A DNA stretch of 64,000 nucleotides from Nakaseomyces glabratus (Eukaryota > Ascomycota > Saccharomycetes > Saccharomycetales > Saccharomycetaceae), in NCBI RefSeq assembly GCF_010111755.1, contig NC_088961.1:186001-250000 (forward strand), read 5' to 3'. Shown here one piece after another: positions 11,001 through 19,486 of the stretch. Position numbers and translations under genes: made by a program. The stretch's first letter is position 1; each line of letters starts with the position of its first letter. The notes under the pieces are model-generated. The model did not search any database. It saw nothing but the letters and a program-made list of their open reading frames with translations, and was not told the origin of the DNA.

Positions 11001-11512
11001 ATCTTTATGGCAACAAGACGTTTCGTTACGAGATCTCTTCCTAACTTTACTTTTCCATGCTGGCCATGTCCCAATTCTTTTATAATTTCATAAGTATTTA
11101 AGACTTTTCTCTTTGAAACCGGGTCATATGTCAAGGATATTCTATTCGTTTCTTTAACCTTGGTTCGTCTACCTAGTTTTCCACCATTACCACCCAATGG
11201 GGAATATTTGCCAGAACCAAGATGCTCCTGATGTTGTGGATGATTTAATTGCTTTGTCATTTGTTTCTCTAACAGCAGATTCAAGGAATCTAGCGATGAT
11301 GAGGAAGCCGATAAGCCCTCTGGCAATGATTCAAATCTTTTCCTCACGGGAGAAACTGTTGACGTGGTAGTATTAAGAGTTGACTGAGTACAAACATTTG
11401 TGTTGCTATTGCTATTACCTTTGAGGAGTGGATCTGACAAATCTATTTCAAGTTGTAGATTTTCGGGTATATCTACTTCTTCAATATATTTGGAATCGGT
11501 TGTTATCACCAT
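8024..11512 (-). CDS. SAK1: Snf1-activating protein kinase (Sak1/Tos3/Elm1 family)
   Basis: A 1,162-residue Ser/Thr kinase. The kinase domain spans about residues 140-455: glycine loop GHGQHGKVKLG (about 146), catalytic lysine in VAIKIV (about 169), HRDIKPANLL (about 283), DFGVS (about 302), and the PAFFAPEI activation-loop end. A lysine-rich insert after the first lysine (KKERKFFSFKKPGK) and an activation-loop insert with SSNVDGSDETID are typical of Snf1-activating kinases. The roughly 700-residue C-terminal extension is Ser/Asn-rich and disordered. By homology it phosphorylates the activation loop of Snf1 (yeast AMPK) and so controls growth on non-fermentable carbon. S. cerevisiae has a duplicate, TOS3; the neighbours COM2 and VFA1 identify the SAK1 copy. 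Confidence 0.93.
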   Translation of the reverse strand: MVITTDSKYIEEVDIPENLQLEIDLSDPLLKGNSNSNTNVCTQSTLNTTTSTVSPVRKRFESLPEGLSASSSSLDSLNLLLEKQMTKQLNHPQHQEHLGSGKYSPLGGNGGKLGRRTKVKETNRISLTYDPVSKRKVLNTYEIIKELGHGQHGKVKLGRDLVTKRLVAIKIVDRHEKKERKFFSFKKPGKTENDKIKREIAIMKKCHHKHVVKLIEVLDDLKSRKIYLVLEYCSRGEVKWCPPDCLETEAKGPSPLSFQFTREILRGVVLGLEYLHYQGIIHRDIKPANLLLSETGIVKISDFGVSLAASSSNVDGSDETIDELELAKTAGTPAFFAPEICLGEDAFEKYQLDREELFKGSCISFKIDIWALGVTLYCLVFGMLPFVSSFELELFEKIVNDPVKFPKYSDMLKNNQVLQMTEEAEYEAAKDLLTRLLEKNPIKRINIEEIKRHPFVCWDFDHLDGESEQELSLKLEEKMNFQCAQRDYLTQISVTMHELNNAVCGVGKEIKESDLQSITYRENASSDNSINLEKFNLIRDRDNSLIVSEGSILKNMKDLRRLSSKKSGADESLKKETNLEQSQLLLQNLKLVSSEDCEYDQDADFEESHGTSYSDNDESASETLSQKEQFEKEMEEFEKRQQNNNVVNLPINSSFASLDSFYIDNFAMTKMGMDNEVTNPEQRNSSASTFTKWNTGSTHSVSPISHNSAHFTNNGNPSGNTTNISRNPSSHMLPYSLGMSSTRNDRIPRNHSISPHYSSNSSRKSRLQLSEAFPAKLKMTSKSKSQTNYHEGYENTEVDREKAGKRASSHPRTQSRMQRANSTTKNSNHAIAAKNEAANRSTDSNRSDSPLISLQDMVKASGSNQDTYNVKKGNFFDNFNGDDDSSSRSSVSSESSESYSDVPISEDSYSSASVSRRNTDTESLPYEFGIDSGRASTVSLRDVPQNLGNVRPFLDLHPLTNSSSKGSQQRRDSMNSSGSDSDSDGPGSVLVLRAGNKGHMRRQNSYQNDRPFNDSASTITPGATSPKRFYAKGSTLQPTNDRAKGYCKSNLNPGVMAANAGTLVMSDSRAKPVIGTSDVFGTISNSTLTDVARHPLSRDLLKDALSSGENSGRRGSIPLGILGIGSNSSPMNATVGGTLNKRASWSKDRTSLSDDELHSKNH

Positions 11513-12641
11513 TTTTGCATCAGTCAGTAGTTATTATTAGTTCAATTTGTATTGATATTAATAGAAATATATCAAACCAAGATCTATTGGACTAGAATTA
11601 TATCTTGGAAAGTTTTTAGTATGTTGTAATCAGAATAATGGATTTGAATCTAGAACAGTACAACTGAACAAATTTGTATCAGTACTTGTATCTAGATTAT
11701 GCAAAATGGGTTGGAATTGTGTAATGTTTTTAATTATCCACTTTGGTGTTCTGGAGTAGAAGCAAGTTCTTTTAAGCACCAAAAGCACAATATGCGTAGT
11801 TATTTTCTTCAAAGATGACTTGAAGTGACCACCTTTGAATATAGATAGTATGACTTGCGAGTTCACAGTAAAAGAACTAACAATAAGTTTTGTAATGTTA
11901 AAGGGTACAGTTATAGCTGAGCTTAAAACTCCATAAAAATAACAGACAACCAGGAATGGGCGAATATCAATTTCTTCTGTTGTTGTTATTGTTTGGAGAG
12001 CTATCTTGTTGTCTTAATGTTGAATCCTTAAACTCAAATAAAAAGCACAGACTTCTCTTCTTTTCAATCAGTTTTGATAACGTTGCGGCTAAGGTTCACA
12101 AAAAGGGAATGCTCTATCAAAAACCTATTATTTTATGCCCTCTATAACAACTAAACTGTATTTCCTCCAGTTTCCCTATTATCCTGCTAGCAATCTTGTT
12201 GAAAACGGATGCAAGGTTTGCAAAAACTTCTATCAATCAAAACTTAAAATGCACTGCTATCAGCGGCTGACCAAAACAAATTACCTAAGACATATGCACC
12301 AATTGTATTAGATCATCAATACTTTGCTTTGTATTACTCACTAGTGCATATTTGCCCATTGTTCTGGCTGTTCTCCATCGAACTGGGTGGAAGGTGAAAA
12401 AAAATAATCACCGATTTGACTAAGAAACAACCGTACAACAACCAATAATCGTAAATGCTGATATGCTTTCGTGATAGGAATAAGCTATACAAACTTATAA
12501 ATAGAGAGTAGTGGTAGGTATGTAGAATTGGTCTAAGTAATCGTCCAGTTGAGGGATCTTCAATCGGCTTAAATAATATGCGGTTCTTTTCAATCATAAC
12601 ACTTTTTTCAGTAAGCTTTATGTCTTAAATTTAGCTCGGTT
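11513..12641. other. SAK1 promoter / VFA1 downstream region
   Basis: 1.13 kb between two minus-strand genes, presumably the SAK1 promoter and the VFA1 terminator. Several 60-90 codon ORFs occur (for example 11956-12147 plus and 12334-12597 minus), but they are low-complexity, AT-driven and unlike known proteins. No RNA gene was recognised. Confidence 0.6.
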
Positions 12642-13259
12642 TCATACTTTCTTATTTGGGGTTGTTTGTGGTATAGAAGGAAACTGAAATTTAGTTTCCA
12701 ATTCAACCGGATCGGTGTTTGAGTATTGCTCTTGTTCCTTTTGTATTCTTATTCGCCTTAACCTTTCTCTCTCCTTGAGATCTACTCTGTTTTGAAACAT
12801 CATATCACTCAATTTATACTTTTTATTCTTACTTTTGATCTCTGTGAGTTTATCCAGCAGCATGTCATACTGCTTTTGTAAATCAGGCTCCTGCCGCTCT
12901 GCATCTTGCGTGTCATCTTTTTGATCATCTTTCTTATCGGCTTCCTTGTCGTCATCCTTGGATTTCCTGCTGGATATAAGTTTGTTTACCCATCCATCCC
13001 AATTGCCCACTCCACCTTTACTTGTTACCTGCTTGTTCAATAACTCCTTGGTCTCCTTCATCTTCTTTAATATCGACTCATATTCTGCACCATATACAGG
13101 AACTGCAAACTGAGGATTGTTTTGTAAATGGAGCTCACAAGTATAAAACCAGTCCGGTCCGCTCTGGTTATACAATACCACATTCGTCGGCTTGTGGCAG
13201 AGATAGCATGCCTGTGTATCCTGTACAGCTACTTTCCTCCTGGTATAGTCATTTATCAT
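12642..13259 (-). CDS. VFA1: Vps4-associated factor Vfa1
   Basis: 205 residues from the ATG at 13259 (MINDYTRRKVAVQD), close to the roughly 203 of S. cerevisiae Vfa1. The frame continues two codons further upstream but only to non-ATG codons. The N-terminus carries a conserved zinc-binding-like region (ACYLCHKPTNVVLYN, GPDWFYTCELHLQNNPQF). The middle is very charged (SRKSKDDDKEADKKDDQKDD) and helical, with a conserved basic helix (KERERLRRIRIQKEQEQ) and a C-terminal ELETKFQFPSIPQTTP segment of the kind bound by the Vps4 MIT domain. The family regulates the ESCRT-III ATPase Vps4 at endosomes. It lies head-to-tail between SAK1 and LCP5, as in S. cerevisiae chromosome V. Confidence 0.88.
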   Translation of the reverse strand: MINDYTRRKVAVQDTQACYLCHKPTNVVLYNQSGPDWFYTCELHLQNNPQFAVPVYGAEYESILKKMKETKELLNKQVTSKGGVGNWDGWVNKLISSRKSKDDDKEADKKDDQKDDTQDAERQEPDLQKQYDMLLDKLTEIKSKNKKYKLSDMMFQNRVDLKERERLRRIRIQKEQEQYSNTDPVELETKFQFPSIPQTTPNKKV

Positions 13260-13518
13260 TATCAAATGCTCTTCTTCACCTTTTCTAGCTGGATCCTGAC
13301 ATGTCTGACACTTTATGACTATTCACAATAGTGTGCTTCGATCTTTTTCTAATTGTGGAGATCCTAATCACCGCAATTACTTAGTGATATATGTAACTGC
13401 TAACAGATCACATTACACCTTTCTTTGTCTTACTCGGGTAAAAGAATGTTATATACTCTATAAATGGCAGACTATACAGTCAAAACAGCTTTATTATATT
13501 CTAGAAATATATAAGAAG

Positions 13519-14574
13519 CTATAGTCTACGCTTAGCCCTGTCCCATGCGTTTCTAGACTTTTTATTTCCCCTTCTAGAAGTGCTGTCCTCAAGTTTTCTC
13601 TTGGAGTTGAATATACTGAAATCTTCACCACCAATGATATTAACCTTGGCATTCCTCTCTCTTTGTTTCTGCTTCCTCTTCTCTGCACTACTACTTCCAA
13701 CATTCAGTCTTGTGAAATTCTCTTCTTCATATGTCGTTACTTGACGTTCCTTCTCTGTATCTCTCAATGACTTCACACCGCCTCTACCATGGTTCACGAT
13801 GTTAGCACCAATAGATGACTCCCAGTCTGGTTGTTCAGAGTTTTCCTTAATGTAGTCTTCCATGGCCTGCATTCTAGATCTATTACTCTTATTCTTGTGG
13901 TCTCTGGCAACAAATCTATCCTCAAAGTGATGCTGCTGTGGAGGCAGCACTGCATTGATCTTTGGTGGTCTGTACACGCCTGATTTTTCTTCATCTTCAC
14001 CTGATTCATCTCCTTCACCTTCATCACCTTTGTTTTTACGGTCCCTCGAAGTTTTATCCTTCGATGCCACAAGAGCGGATGCATTGGGCCTATATGAAAG
14101 TTCCTCGTCACTACTGTCGTCGGCACTATCACTATCTTCTGCCTCTCTATGTGCAGACTTCTCGGCGGCTCTCTTTTCAGCATCTGTATACTCTTTCTCC
14201 ATTCTTGTGTATGCCCTAGTCAGCTTATCTAATTGGTAGGATATTTTCTTCTCTAGTGGTTTTACACCACGCTCCAGCACAACACGGTGCTCGATAGTTC
14301 TCTCACGGTGACCATCTGCAGTGACACGCTCTCCGGTTCTATCCATCTTATCGTGCAATATATGTAACAGCGAGTTTAAGTATGCAAGCATGGAGTCGTT
14401 TTTCAATGTCAGAAGTGAAACTTGCTCATTACCTGAACCGTCCTTCCCCAAATACTTCTTCAAACCTCCTTCAATAGGTAGTCCAGACTCATACTGGTCC
14501 TGTAGCTTATCTAAAGACTCAGACGTAGCCTTAAGAGACTCATTAATCTCACGCAGCGTACTCTTCAATGACAT
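13519..14574 (-). CDS. LCP5: U3 snoRNP-associated protein Lcp5 (Sas10/Utp3/C1D family)
   Basis: 351 residues, close to the roughly 357 of S. cerevisiae Lcp5, essential for 18S rRNA maturation in the nucleolar small-subunit processome. The N-terminal third is the helical Sas10/C1D domain (VSLLTLKNDSMLAYLNSLLHILHDK ... RVVLERGVKPLEKKISYQLDKL). An acidic linker (DSDSADDSSDEELSYRPN) leads to the conserved YRPPKINAVLPPQ motif. The basic C-terminus (FSIFNSKRKLEDSTSRRGNKKSRNAWDRAKRRL) is nucleolar in character. It is divergent from NSA2 across a 329 bp shared promoter that carries PAC and RRPE motifs, so two ribosome-assembly genes are probably co-regulated. Confidence 0.93.
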   Translation of the reverse strand: MSLKSTLREINESLKATSESLDKLQDQYESGLPIEGGLKKYLGKDGSGNEQVSLLTLKNDSMLAYLNSLLHILHDKMDRTGERVTADGHRERTIEHRVVLERGVKPLEKKISYQLDKLTRAYTRMEKEYTDAEKRAAEKSAHREAEDSDSADDSSDEELSYRPNASALVASKDKTSRDRKNKGDEGEGDESGEDEEKSGVYRPPKINAVLPPQQHHFEDRFVARDHKNKSNRSRMQAMEDYIKENSEQPDWESSIGANIVNHGRGGVKSLRDTEKERQVTTYEEENFTRLNVGSSSAEKRKQKQRERNAKVNIIGGEDFSIFNSKRKLEDSTSRRGNKKSRNAWDRAKRRL

Positions 14575-14903
14575 CTTGTTCTTATCCTTTTACAATCAAA
14601 GCCTGATTTCTATATTTTGATCAACTTCACCAACACACTATTACCACTATTTTATGCGATGAGCATCGTTTTTCTAGTTTTTTTCCAAAAAAATTAATTG
14701 TTTTTCAAATTTGAGCTTTCAACTGAATTTGTTAGGCGAAAATTTTTTCAGTTTCTGAATTAAGCAGAATAATGAAATTTACTGAAATTTTGCGATGAGC
14801 TTCACTATTTAAGAGAGTTAGCTGAAGGTTGGGGGACACTAGGGATTCCTTTGTAGGTTTGAAAGCAATATAGCAAGGATAATAAGCAAGAGAATTAGGA
14901 AGA
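14575..14903. promoter_or_regulatory. Bidirectional LCP5/NSA2 promoter with PAC and RRPE motifs
   Basis: PAC motifs GCGATGAG lie at 14656-14663 and 14792-14799. RRPE-like AT elements are at 14738-14750 (GAAAATTTTTTCA) and 14783-14791 (TGAAATTTT), the latter abutting the second PAC. In yeasts these motifs bind Tod6/Dot6 (PAC) and Stb3 (RRPE) and control the ribosome-biogenesis regulon under TOR/PKA. One pair near each gene suggests each transcript has its own module. Confidence 0.85.
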
Positions 14904-15689
14904 ATGCCTCAAAACGATTATATTGAGCGTCATATCAAGCAGCATGGTCGTCGTCTCGATTATGAGGAAAGAAAGAGGAAGCGTGAGGCCAGAGAGGTCC
15001 ACAAGGTAGCAGAGAAGGCTCAGAAGCTGACTGGTTGGAAGGGTAAGCAGTTTGCCAAGAAGCGTTATGCCGAAAAGGTTGCTATGCGTAAGAAGATCAA
15101 GGCTCATGAACAGTCCAAGGCTAAGGGTAGCAGCAAGCCATTGGCTGATAACGGTGAAGCTTTGCCAACTTATCTGTTAGACAGAGAGCAGACCAATACT
15201 GCAAAGGCCATCTCTTCTTCCATTAAACAGAAGAGGTTGGAGAAGGCAGACAAGTTTTCTGTTCCTCTCCCTAAGGTTCGTGGTATCAGTGAAGAAGAGA
15301 TGTTCAAGGTTGTGAAAACCGGTAAGTCCAAGTCCAAGTCCTGGAAGAGAATGATCACAAAACATACATTTGTTGGTGAAGGTTTCACTAGAAGACCAGT
15401 AAAGATGGAAAGAATTATCAGACCAAGTGCACTAAGACAGAAGAAAGCTAACGTCACACATCCCGAATTGGGAGTGACGGTTTTCCTTCCAATACTGGGA
15501 GTCAAGAAGAATCCACAATCTCCTATGTACACTCAACTAGGTGTTCTAACAAAGGGTACTATTATTGAAGTAAATGTCTCTGAACTGGGTATGGTTACCT
15601 CGGGTGGTAAGGTAGTTTGGGGTAAGTATGCTCAAATCACCAATGAGCCTGATAGAGATGGTTGTGTTAACGCTATTCTTCTGGTATAA
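14904..15689 (+). CDS. NSA2: 60S ribosome biogenesis factor Nsa2
   Basis: 261 residues, the length of S. cerevisiae Nsa2 as I recall it. Essential factor of pre-60S particles, needed for 27S pre-rRNA processing. The N-terminus is a very basic helix ([37 protein letters not shown]). The C-terminal half is the conserved eS8-like beta domain ([80 protein letters not shown]). Codon choice is biased (AAG, GGT, TTG), as in well-expressed genes. It shares its promoter with LCP5 and converges on RSP5. Confidence 0.97.
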   Translation: MPQNDYIERHIKQHGRRLDYEERKRKREAREVHKVAEKAQKLTGWKGKQFAKKRYAEKVAMRKKIKAHEQSKAKGSSKPLADNGEALPTYLLDREQTNTAKAISSSIKQKRLEKADKFSVPLPKVRGISEEEMFKVVKTGKSKSKSWKRMITKHTFVGEGFTRRPVKMERIIRPSALRQKKANVTHPELGVTVFLPILGVKKNPQSPMYTQLGVLTKGTIIEVNVSELGMVTSGGKVVWGKYAQITNEPDRDGCVNAILLV

Positions 15690-16274
15690 GCAGTCCTTTG
15701 GAGTTACACTATTAAGGGTAATAAAACAAAGGCATATTCATCGAAAGCACAACTTAAAAACTAGAAGCATTATATTATCATTTATAATCACGACGATTAG
15801 ATTACTAGTTCTAATCATAACTTCATTGTATATTAACTAGTCAAGCTATTTACTATTTTTAGGGTATCGTTTATTTTAATAGATATAGAATATCTGTTTC
15901 CATACTTAGGTGGGTATATATGTAAGTTTAAGAGAATTTTGGATTGAATCGGGTATTTGAGTTATTAGAGTAATAAAGAAGTTAATGATGTATATTGACA
16001 TGCTTTAATTGTTTGTATATTTTATATATAAAAAAGGGACCTAATAAAAATTCAAGTTTTCCAGCTAATAGTGTCCTGAGATAACCTTGTCGCTTGACAG
16101 CTTAAGTGCAAATCTGTATTTTAAGCTCTATGCATAATGGTCTACATTTCATAGAAGGGTAATACGGAGGAGTTTTGTGTATATCATCATTGTAAGAATA
16201 AAAAAATACGGTATTTTCGCATTAAACGTTAGTTGCTATAGTAAAAGAGAAAGATAAATCCTAATGTCATTAAA
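15690..16274. other. Convergent 3' region, NSA2-RSP5
   Basis: 585 bp of AT-rich sequence with many TATATA/TTAATA elements of the kind found at yeast 3' ends. No ORF or RNA gene is supported. Confidence 0.65.
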
Positions 16275-18743
16275 TCATTCTTGGCCAAAACCGATTGTCT
16301 CCTCGACAGCGAGTGTTAGCTTCTTAGCCATACTATCATAATCAGCATATGGAGGTAGATCCACCCTGTTGAAACAAGTATGTGATTTTGGTAATTGTTC
16401 AACTTCACCAGCCTTTTCGATAGTAAATCTTCTTGGACCGTCAGACCCCTGTAGATCTTTGAAACCATTGACAGGAATACGAGAGGTACCAGTAGTAAAT
16501 TGAAGTAAACGTGCTCTTTGTTCGTTATCCCACTCACTGACACACTTCCAGAACCATTGAATGACCTCGTCTGACTCTTGATAACCACGATAGTCTGTGT
16601 GCTTCTTCCAATCTTCGATATCAATTTCCGCAATACCACCAATTAATAGTTCTAATTCACGCTCATCGAAGACAGTCACTAGATCTTCAGGAATTAGCTC
16701 ATTGAAACCGTCCATGAATGCCTTGAATTGTTCACTAACTCTATCTACAATTCTCCATTGGGAGTACAATTCGACGTATTCTTTCTTCACTTCGTCAGTG
16801 ACTTCTATGTTTCTTCCATCGGGTTTCAGATCGACTGTTACAACTTCACCGAAACGTTCATCATCAGCAGAAAATGTCAAATCAAGCACACCATCTATAC
16901 TGTTTTCTAGCATCCACTTCAGTGAGTTATAAACGTCGGCATCAACACCTTCCATATCTTGTAATGCCACCTTCTTACGAAGCATCATCTTATAAAGAGC
17001 ACCAACGAAGAAAGCATCCAAGAATCTTCTGTGGAAAACACCCAGACCAACAACCCTACCAATAAATTTGAAGTAGTTTAAGTGCTCTGGGTTGATACCA
17101 CTATTTGAGTTGATTTGGATGGTGTAGTTATCATGAGCAGAATATTCGAATAGACAGTAAAATGGGTTGAACATTTCATGTGAAAGTAAGAAGAAGAATT
17201 CTCTGGAGACACCACCATAATCTAGACCTTCTTCACCATCGAACTTGATCATCAATCTCTTTTTCAAGTCTTCTGGTGTCTGTCTCATAATTTCTTGGTA
17301 AGCGTCCTCGAAAATGTTATTTCTGCGTACTTTGATATGGCACTGACCTGGTAATATACGTAGCGCTGGCTGAGATCTGAAATATATAACTTTACGTCTG
17401 AAGTCACGCTTGTATTGTGGAACGTTCTGATCTAGAGAGGATGGCAATCTTGGATCGTCCCACGTTGTAGTCTTAGTGTTGTGGTCAACGAAGTACACAC
17501 GGGCAGTGTTTGTCAATCTCATTTCCCAACCAGAAGGCAAAGGACCCAATTGTGACACAGGTTGTTGTTGAATGGTGGTATTGGTTGGACCATATGTACG
17601 AATATATTGTTGTCTTCTTGGATCGACCCAGGTGGTAGTCCTTGTATTATGGTCAACGAAGTAAGCTCTGCCTTCTGGAGTGAACCTCTGTTCCCAACCG
17701 GAAGGCAATTCACCCAAGCCAGAAGTGGTGGCACCTGTAGCGGCAAAGGCTGCGGCAGCTGCACCGTTGATGGCGGGGGTCGTTGAGGTACCTCCGACTT
17801 GGACTGTGACACCGTCAGTGACGTTTCCAGGCAGAGTTCTTCCTCTGTGTTGTCTTCTCTCTAGCTCAGTGTTTGCAGTCAGCTGACTACCCCTTTCTTG
17901 CTCGCTCTGTTCTAGAGTTGGTCTCTTCCATGTAGTTGTTCTTGTGTTGTGATCCACGTAGTATGTACGGCCGAAATTGTCTGTTCTTCTTTCCCAGCCT
18001 GGTGGCAGGCGTCCGTATTGGTCCTCGAACGAAGAGTACTGTCTGTTTGCGACGTTAGCTGCAGCAGCGGTAGCCGCAGGGTTGCTCTGGTTCCCGCTCT
18101 GCAAAGTGGTCTCTACCGCCTGGGCGGTGGGTCTCGGAGTCAATGACGCAGCCTGGACTGTTCTGGTCCCGCTCGCACTACTGCTCATGGTGCTGCTGTT
18201 GTGGTTAGCGATCGGCGACGAATTGACGTTTGTGGAGTTGTCCAGGCTCAGGTTGCCCATTGCCGAAGCGGTGGTCTCTGCTGCGGTCGATGAACCGTTT
18301 GCGGACGCGGTGGCGGACCCGGAACCAGACCCTGCAACCTTGGAGAGCACGATGATCAAGCGCCCGCTGACGGCCATGCCGTCGTTCGACCGCTTCAGAT
18401 CCCTCGTGATCGTCTCCTCTTTGGCCCGCGTCTGCGTGGCAGTGTCCTCGTCCAGGTGGCCAAGCACATCCCCAACACGGATATTCACCACACCCAGAAA
18501 CCCTTGGTCCTTCTTCTTGAACTTCTTCTGGTCAAACACCTGGATCGTCAGAATAGAGTTCTCGTTGATGTCGTCAAACCGAAACGTCTCGTTCCAGTAC
18601 GGATTCAGCGTCTTCTTCGCAGCAGCAGTAGACTTCGTCTGGTACCCATCAATGGTCAAAACAGCAAACGGATCAGGAGACCGAAACACATCCCTCCGGT
18701 ATAGGGACTCCGCCGCAACCAACTTAACTGAAATAGCCGGCAT
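16275..18743 (-). CDS. RSP5: HECT-type E3 ubiquitin ligase Rsp5 (Nedd4 family)
   Basis: 822 residues, slightly longer than S. cerevisiae Rsp5 (about 809). Domains in order: an N-terminal C2 lipid-binding domain (1 to about 105, [20 protein letters not shown]); an Ala/Ser-rich linker; three WW domains starting near residues 243, 345 and 401 ([24 protein letters not shown], each with YxVDHNTxTTTW) that bind PPxY motifs of adaptors; and a HECT domain to the end. The catalytic cysteine is Cys790 in [13 protein letters not shown]. It ubiquitinates plasma-membrane transporters, Spt23/Mga2 and many other substrates. Base composition near the 5' end (C2 and linker) is clearly more GC-rich than the HECT part. 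Divergent from DSE1. Confidence 0.98.
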   Translation of the reverse strand: MPAISVKLVAAESLYRRDVFRSPDPFAVLTIDGYQTKSTAAAKKTLNPYWNETFRFDDINENSILTIQVFDQKKFKKKDQGFLGVVNIRVGDVLGHLDEDTATQTRAKEETITRDLKRSNDGMAVSGRLIIVLSKVAGSGSGSATASANGSSTAAETTASAMGNLSLDNSTNVNSSPIANHNSSTMSSSASGTRTVQAASLTPRPTAQAVETTLQSGNQSNPAATAAAANVANRQYSSFEDQYGRLPPGWERRTDNFGRTYYVDHNTRTTTWKRPTLEQSEQERGSQLTANTELERRQHRGRTLPGNVTDGVTVQVGGTSTTPAINGAAAAAFAATGATTSGLGELPSGWEQRFTPEGRAYFVDHNTRTTTWVDPRRQQYIRTYGPTNTTIQQQPVSQLGPLPSGWEMRLTNTARVYFVDHNTKTTTWDDPRLPSSLDQNVPQYKRDFRRKVIYFRSQPALRILPGQCHIKVRRNNIFEDAYQEIMRQTPEDLKKRLMIKFDGEEGLDYGGVSREFFFLLSHEMFNPFYCLFEYSAHDNYTIQINSNSGINPEHLNYFKFIGRVVGLGVFHRRFLDAFFVGALYKMMLRKKVALQDMEGVDADVYNSLKWMLENSIDGVLDLTFSADDERFGEVVTVDLKPDGRNIEVTDEVKKEYVELYSQWRIVDRVSEQFKAFMDGFNELIPEDLVTVFDERELELLIGGIAEIDIEDWKKHTDYRGYQESDEVIQWFWKCVSEWDNEQRARLLQFTTGTSRIPVNGFKDLQGSDGPRRFTIEKAGEVEQLPKSHTCFNRVDLPPYADYDSMAKKLTLAVEETIGFGQE

Positions 18744-19153
18744 ATTTGTCCTACTTCTTGCTCTCTGTGTCTCTCTTACACTCTTTACACTCTTTACTCT
18801 CTTTACACTTGTTAGTCTCCACCGGTTTTATTCCTTATCTGAACCAAGCTCACAACCCAGCGATCTTATCTTCTTATGATCCTATCCCTTCGCCTCTTTT
18901 TGTTTTTTCTCTCTTGCCCTAACCCACAATGGTGCTACCTAAAAAGCTTTTCTCTCTCCTAACTGCGCAATCCTTGGTGAAGAGCGAGAAGAGCGAAGAG
19001 ACCTCCGTAATTCGTGATTTCCATTCTGTTTTATTGTTACGATGTACGTGGAGGTCACGTTTTGCTGGTCACGTTATTTCTTTTTGTGTTTTTCTGTTCG
19101 GTGCTGGTCTCGATCGGTTCTTCACGCGTCTCTCTTCCTGTCTCTTCTGGCGT

Positions 19154-19169
19154 GGGGGGGGGTGGGGGG
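19154..19169 (+). other. G9-T-G6 tract, potential G-quadruplex
   Basis: Nine Gs, one T and six Gs in a row, unusual in this AT-rich genome, lying midway between RSP5 and DSE1. It could fold as a G-quadruplex or exclude nucleosomes; neither is shown. Confidence 0.6.
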
Positions 19170-19308
19170 TGTTTACATATTACTGTTTTGGTGCATTTTG
19201 TAAACAGTGCTGGGCTGTCCCGCATATATAATAACACTTCTGCATCGGGTAGTGCTAGTGCTTTGCGTGCTAGTGCCCAGGGCTTGCGTGCTTTGCGGGT
19301 AGTGTATA

Positions 19309-19333
19309 CATAGCTGTGATTATCACAGCTATG
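19309..19333. repeat. 25-bp perfect palindrome in the DSE1 promoter
   Basis: Arms CATAGCTGTGAT (19309-19320) and ATCACAGCTATG (19322-19333) flank a single T. The match is perfect over 12 bp per arm and stops cleanly at both ends. It ends about 153 bp upstream of the DSE1 ATG. Could bind a homodimeric factor or form a cruciform. Confidence 0.8.
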
Positions 19334-19362
19334 CTTTCGGTGCAAAGAATTGTTTTACTACT

Positions 19363-19393
19363 ATTTACTTGCTGGCGAAGCCAGCAAGTAAAT
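19363..19393. promoter_or_regulatory. 31-bp inverted repeat with two CCAGC (Ace2/Swi5-type) cores
   Basis: ATTTACTTGCTGGC (19363-19376) and GCCAGCAAGTAAAT (19380-19393) are exact inverted copies around GAA. Each arm carries GCCAGC, the core of Ace2/Swi5 sites (CCAGC). It ends about 93 bp upstream of the DSE1 ATG, an ideal position. Since DSE1 is an Ace2 target in S. cerevisiae, Ace2 binding is a reasonable inference. Confidence 0.75.
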
Positions 19394-19486
19394 GTGTAAA
19401 TGTACTCTGTAGCATAACACATATATATACACCGCACTCTGCAACTCTACCAGACATCCACAACTGTCGCACATAACCATGCAATA

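Larger units (their letters stand above)
18744..19486. promoter_or_regulatory. Divergent RSP5/DSE1 promoter region
   Basis: 743 bp. The RSP5 side is pyrimidine-rich (repeated CTCTTTACA units near 18775-18810). The middle holds an MCB-like ACGCGT (19124-19129) and a long G tract (19154-19169). The DSE1 side holds direct copies of TGCGTGCT and two long perfect palindromes described separately. DSE1 is an Ace2-controlled daughter-cell gene in S. cerevisiae. Confidence 0.7.

Noticed and set aside
17977..18879. 300-codon plus-strand ORF opposite the RSP5 5' end
   Set aside because: Antisense to the C2 and WW1 coding sequence; arises from its high GC and lack of antisense stops.
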